From: JANXSS01 sp043729515
GTDB lineage: Bacteria; Pseudomonadota; Gammaproteobacteria; Burkholderiales; Burkholderiaceae_D
DNA length: 17,363 nt
Direction: 5' to 3'
NCBI GenBank assembly: GCA_043729515.1
Contig: JAYTLK010000191.1
Span: forward strand, 1 to 17,363
A program made the position numbers and the translations under genes. Each line of letters opens with the position of its first letter. Position 1 is the first letter of the stretch. A model generated the notes under the pieces. That model was given only the letters and a program-made list of their open reading frames with translations. It searched no databases and was not told the DNA's origin. This document shows, piece after piece, positions 14,613 through 17,363 of this stretch.

Positions 14613-14642
14613 ATTATACGTGGCCGCCACGGCCGGTTTCAT
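14613..14642 (-). promoter_or_regulatory. Sigma70-type promoter for the YdcF/beta-helix pair
   Basis: On the minus strand a perfect TATAAT (complement of 14613-14618) stands out in very GC-rich DNA. ATGAAA (complement of 14637-14642), matching four of six -35 bases, lies 18 bp upstream. Initiation would fall about 25 nt before the start codon at 14580. Confidence 0.55.
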
Positions 14643-14735
14643 GTCGATCGTCAGCCTGCAAATCCGTCACTTGCCAGAAAATCACCGTCTTCCGCCATGC
14701 TAGACTGATACCCGCGATTCAAGCGATGCTGCCCT

Positions 14736-14823
14736 TGCCAGACCTTCGCCGGACCGTCGCCGGATCGTCGCCGGATCGTCGCCAGATCGTCGCCAGATCC
14801 TTGCCGGGCCCTTGTAAGACCTT
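14736..14823. repeat. 11-bp tandem repeat, eight units, in the ugd leader
   Basis: Eight contiguous 11-bp units begin at 14736, 14747, 14758, 14769, 14780, 14791, 14802 and 14813. The core is CGCCGGATCGT (two perfect copies at 14758 and 14769) and the outer units are more diverged. Eleven is not a multiple of three, and no frame is maintained, so the array is non-coding. The period is close to one turn of the DNA helix. Confidence 0.9.
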
Positions 14824-14852
14824 CTGCATCCACCTGTCCAATCCATCTCCCC

Positions 14853-16232
14853 ATGAAAATAACCATCATCGGCACCGGCTATGTCGGCCTTGTCACCGGC
14901 GCCTGCCTGGCCGAACTCGGCAACGACGTTTTTTGTCTCGACCTCGATGCGCGCAAGATCGGCATCCTCAACCAGGGCGGCATTCCGATCCATGAGCCGG
15001 GCCTGGCCGAGCTGGTGCTGCGCAACCGTGAAGCCGGCCGGCTGCAGTTTTCCACCGACATCGCGGCCAGCGTGGCCCATGGCGATGTCCAGTTCATCGC
15101 CGTCGGCACACCGCCCGACGAAGACGGCTCGGCCGACCTGCAATATGTGCTGGCCGCCGCACGGGCGATCGGCCGCCACATGACGGCGTTCAAGGTCATC
15201 GTCGACAAATCAACGGTGCCGGTCGGCACCGGCGACAAGGTCGCCGCCGTGATCACCACCGAACTTGCCGCGCGCGGGCACCAGGTGGAATTCTCGGTCG
15301 TGTCCAATCCCGAATTCCTGAAGGAAGGCGCGGCCGTCGAGGATTTCATGCGGCCGGACCGCATCGTCATCGGCTGCGATCGCAGCGCCGCCGGCGACCG
15401 GGCGCGGGTGATGATGAAACATCTCTACACGCCCTTCAACCGCAATCACGAGCGCACCTTCTGGATGGACGTGCGCTCGGCCGAATTCACCAAATATGCC
15501 GCCAACGCGATGCTGGCCACCCGCATCTCCTTCATGAACGAGCTGGCCAACCTGGCCGACCGGGTCGGCGCCGACATCGATGCGGTACGCCATGGCATCG
15601 GCTCGGATCCGCGCATCGGCCACAGTTTCCTGTATGCCGGCTGCGGTTATGGCGGCTCGTGCTTTCCAAAGGATGTGCAGGCGCTGGAACGTACTGCCCG
15701 CTCCCATGATCAGGAGTTGCTGATCCTGCAGGCGGTCGAAGCGGTCAACAACCGGCAAAAGAACGTGCTCGGCCAGAAAATCGTCAAGCGCTTCGGCGCT
15801 GATCTGGCCGGCCACTGCTTCGCCGTCTGGGGCCTGGCTTTCAAACCGAATACCGACGACATGCGCGAGGCGCCTTCGCGGGTGCTCCTGCGGGAGCTGG
15901 TCGGGCGCGGCGCGACCGTGAACGTCTTCGATCCGGTGGCGATGGCAGAAGCACGGCGGGTACTGGCGCTCGATTTTCCGGAAGCAACAGCACTGGCGCG
16001 GATTCGTTTCGTCGACACGCCGATGGCAGCGCTGCAGGATGCCGACGCGCTGGCGATCGTGACCGAATGGAAAGCTTTCCGCAGCCCGGATTTCGGGCAG
16101 GTCAGGCAACGCCTGAAGCATCCGGTGATCTTTGATGGCCGCAATCTGTACGAACCCGAACAGATGGCCGCGCTTGGCATCGAATATCACGCCATCGGCC
16201 GCTCCGTGCTCACCCGCGGCGACGCGGCCTGA
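14853..16232 (+). CDS. ugd: UDP-glucose 6-dehydrogenase
   Basis: The enzyme makes UDP-glucuronic acid from UDP-glucose with two NAD+ in the cytoplasm. The 459-residue protein has the family layout: Rossmann motif 'MKITIIGTGYVGLVTGACLA', 'IHEPGLAELV', 'FIAVGTPPDEDGSADL', 'VDKSTVPVGTGDKV', 'SNPEFLKEGAAVEDFMRPDR', the central helix with 'EFTKYAANAMLATRISFMNE', the active-site loop 'GYGGSCFPKDVQAL' (Cys270), and the C-terminal 'WGLAFKPNTDDMREAPS'. These are the bacterial Ugd class motifs and differ from the TviB-type enzyme at 7258. No ribosome site is visible upstream; the first Met fits the family start exactly. Only nine bases separate its stop from the next gene. UDP-glucuronate could feed the local polymer or other envelope glycans. 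Confidence 0.93.
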   Translation: MKITIIGTGYVGLVTGACLAELGNDVFCLDLDARKIGILNQGGIPIHEPGLAELVLRNREAGRLQFSTDIAASVAHGDVQFIAVGTPPDEDGSADLQYVLAAARAIGRHMTAFKVIVDKSTVPVGTGDKVAAVITTELAARGHQVEFSVVSNPEFLKEGAAVEDFMRPDRIVIGCDRSAAGDRARVMMKHLYTPFNRNHERTFWMDVRSAEFTKYAANAMLATRISFMNELANLADRVGADIDAVRHGIGSDPRIGHSFLYAGCGYGGSCFPKDVQALERTARSHDQELLILQAVEAVNNRQKNVLGQKIVKRFGADLAGHCFAVWGLAFKPNTDDMREAPSRVLLRELVGRGATVNVFDPVAMAEARRVLALDFPEATALARIRFVDTPMAALQDADALAIVTEWKAFRSPDFGQVRQRLKHPVIFDGRNLYEPEQMAALGIEYHAIGRSVLTRGDAA

Positions 16233-16241
16233 CGCTGCGCC

Positions 16242-17171
16242 ATGGACACGCTTCCCTTGTGGGTGCAAGGCCTCGGACTGGCGCTGCTGATCATGATGTC
16301 GGCATTTTTCGCGATGACCGAAACGGCGCTGATGTCAGCCAACCGCCATCGCCTGCGCCATCTCGCCAAGCGCGGCAGCAAGCAGGCCGTTGCCACGCTT
16401 TGGCTACTCGACCGTACCGACAAGGTGCTGTCGCTGGTATTGATCGCCAACACCCTGATCAATGCGCTGGCGACCGCCCTGGTCACGGCGCTGGCGATCT
16501 CGGCCTTTGGCAATCACGAGCGGGTGATCACGATCGCCACCGCGGTGGTGGCGTTTCTGCTGATCGTATTCGCCGAAATCTCGCCCAAGGTGATCGGCGC
16601 GACCTATCCGGAGCGCATCGCGCTACCGACCAGCCTGGTCCTCAAGCCGTTGATGACGCTCGCAAAACCGATCATCTGGTTCGTCAACCTGTTCGTCTCG
16701 AGCTTGCTGAAGGCGCTGCGCATCAAGACCGGCAGCAAGGAGCGCGACCACCGACTGTCGCCTGAGGAACTGCGCTCGATGGTGCTCGAAGGCGGCAACT
16801 TCATACCGATCAAGCACAAGAGCATCTTGCTCAATCTGTTCGACCTCGAACAGATTTCAGTCGAGGATGTCATGACGCCGCGGGCCCAGATCGAAGCGCT
16901 CAACCTGGACATGCCGGTCGAGGAAATCACCAACCAGCTGACCACCTGTTATCACAACAAGCTGGTGGTGTATGAGGGCGAGATCAATCGCATCGTCGGC
17001 ATCCTGCACGTGCGCAAGGCGATCGCCCTGTTGAATCAGGAAGAGGAACTGTGGGGAGCTTTTTTAAATAAGAATGAAAATAAAATCGTGATAGGGCCAA
17101 AAAGTTGGGTAGTAAATGAAGAGCTCAATCATAAGATACATATTCTGTTTCCAAACTGGGTTAAGATGTGA
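16242..17171 (+). CDS. CNNM/CBS-domain (HlyC/CorC-type) membrane protein, 3'-truncated and fused to foreign sequence
   Basis: Residues 1 to about 270 are a typical CNNM (DUF21) protein. Hydrophobic segments are at about 8-25, 60-90, 95-115 and 130-155, with 'SAFFAMTETALMSANRHRLR' and 'EISPKVIGATYPERIALP'. A first CBS domain follows ('ISVEDVMTPRAQIEALNLDM', 'NKLVVYEGEINRIVGILHVR'). Full-length members reach about 410-430 residues with a second CBS and a CorC_HlyC domain. Here, after 'IALLNQEEEL', the sequence turns into an unrelated Asn/Lys/Ile-rich tail ending at a TGA at 17169, and base composition drops from GC-rich to AT-rich near 17050. The gene is therefore broken by an insertion, rearrangement or assembly joint. 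Intact members are proposed to take part in divalent-cation (Mg, Co) transport or homeostasis. Confidence 0.78.
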   Translation: MDTLPLWVQGLGLALLIMMSAFFAMTETALMSANRHRLRHLAKRGSKQAVATLWLLDRTDKVLSLVLIANTLINALATALVTALAISAFGNHERVITIATAVVAFLLIVFAEISPKVIGATYPERIALPTSLVLKPLMTLAKPIIWFVNLFVSSLLKALRIKTGSKERDHRLSPEELRSMVLEGGNFIPIKHKSILLNLFDLEQISVEDVMTPRAQIEALNLDMPVEEITNQLTTCYHNKLVVYEGEINRIVGILHVRKAIALLNQEEELWGAFLNKNENKIVIGPKSWVVNEELNHKIHILFPNWVKM

Positions 17172-17363
17172 TGTCATTCTCACTGGGTAATGAGGTTAAT
17201 GCACCAACATGAAGTCACTTACATTTGCGGATAAGAAAGACAATATTAGATCACTGATATTAATAACGACCACTTAGTCCTTAAAGTAATTTAAAATTCT
17301 AAAGGTGATCCATGAATTTTATTAAGTAATCAACGCCAGTATTTTAACCTAAAGTAGTAATGC
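17053..17363. other. AT-rich foreign segment, no recognisable gene
   Basis: From about 17053 to the window end, composition changes sharply: G+C counts per 60-bp line are 21 (17101), 20 (17221) and 15 (17281), against 36 in the line at 16561. After the TGA at 17169 no frame stays open for long on the plus strand, and I recognise no protein, RNA or terminal inverted repeat. It could be the edge of an inserted element or island, or a mis-joined contig. Confidence 0.65.

Larger units (their letters stand above)
14581..14852. promoter_or_regulatory. Divergent spacer between the YdcF-like gene and ugd
   Basis: The spacer holds the minus-strand promoter on its left side, and on the plus strand a TGC-TAGACT (14698-14706) that resembles an extended -10 element for ugd without a good -35 box. 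An array of 11-bp repeats follows at 14736-14823. The last 29 bases before the ugd ATG are pyrimidine-rich (CATCCACC, CCATCTCCCC) and show no Shine-Dalgarno sequence. Confidence 0.5.

Noticed and set aside
13669..14823. CRISPR-like array
   Set aside because: The 12-bp and 11-bp repeats are contiguous with no spacers, far too short for CRISPR, and no cas gene is present.
17312..17329. Five-codon frame (MNFIK) behind AAAGGTG in the AT-rich tail
   Set aside because: The ribosome-site-like sequence is striking, but five codons with no downstream gene in view are not enough to call a leader peptide.

Overview
The window is GC-rich, tightly packed DNA that reads as a chromosomal surface-polysaccharide region of a Gram-negative bacterium. 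Gene content and protein style suggest a betaproteobacterium, perhaps Oxalobacteraceae; this is inference, since no rRNA or marker gene is present. The best anchor is a pair of alpha/beta hydrolases beside an acyl carrier protein and, across a divergent spacer, the start of an AMP-forming acyl ligase. This set is known from the biosynthetic part of exosortase A / PEP-CTERM loci. The exosortase and PEP-CTERM substrates are not in the window and would be expected to the left.

Layout: (1) 1-81, minus: N-terminus of the acyl-CoA/AMP ligase. (2) 82-597: divergent spacer with heptamer repeats and an 18-bp perfect palindrome. (3) 598-7117, plus: DegT-type aminotransferase, GNAT/BioF2-like acyltransferase, ACP, hydrolase 2, hydrolase 1, glycosyltransferase, then a secreted TPR protein. 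Most joints are 4-8 bp stop/start overlaps, so translational coupling is likely. (4) 7138-9589, plus: a clear sigma70 promoter, then tviB- and tviC-like genes making UDP-N-acetyl-hexosaminuronic acids. (5) 9653-12199, plus: an 848-residue Wzy/O-antigen-ligase-like membrane protein with an unusually large, apparently beta-rich periplasmic insertion. (6) 14580-12143, minus: a YdcF/DUF218 membrane protein with a Gly/Lys minisatellite tail, coupled to a membrane-anchored beta-helix protein whose 3' end overlaps the polymerase gene tail-to-tail. (7) 14853-16232, plus: ugd (UDP-glucose dehydrogenase), behind a leader with eight 11-bp tandem repeats. (8) 16242-17171, plus: a CNNM/CBS (HlyC/CorC-type) gene whose reading frame runs into unrelated AT-rich DNA near 17050; the last ~300 bp are foreign in composition.

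Working model (inference): TviB/TviC and Ugd supply uronic-acid nucleotide sugars, the glycosyltransferase and others build a repeat unit, the Wzy-like protein polymerises or transfers it, and the beta-helix protein may trim or modify the acidic polymer in the periplasm. The aminotransferase, acyl ligase, ACP and GNAT look like a module that installs an acyl group on an amino function. A second theme is the number of short tandem repeats with different unit lengths (6, 7, 9, 11, 12 bp) scattered through the locus. Those inside genes all have units divisible by three, and those with 7- or 11-bp units lie in spacers or leaders.
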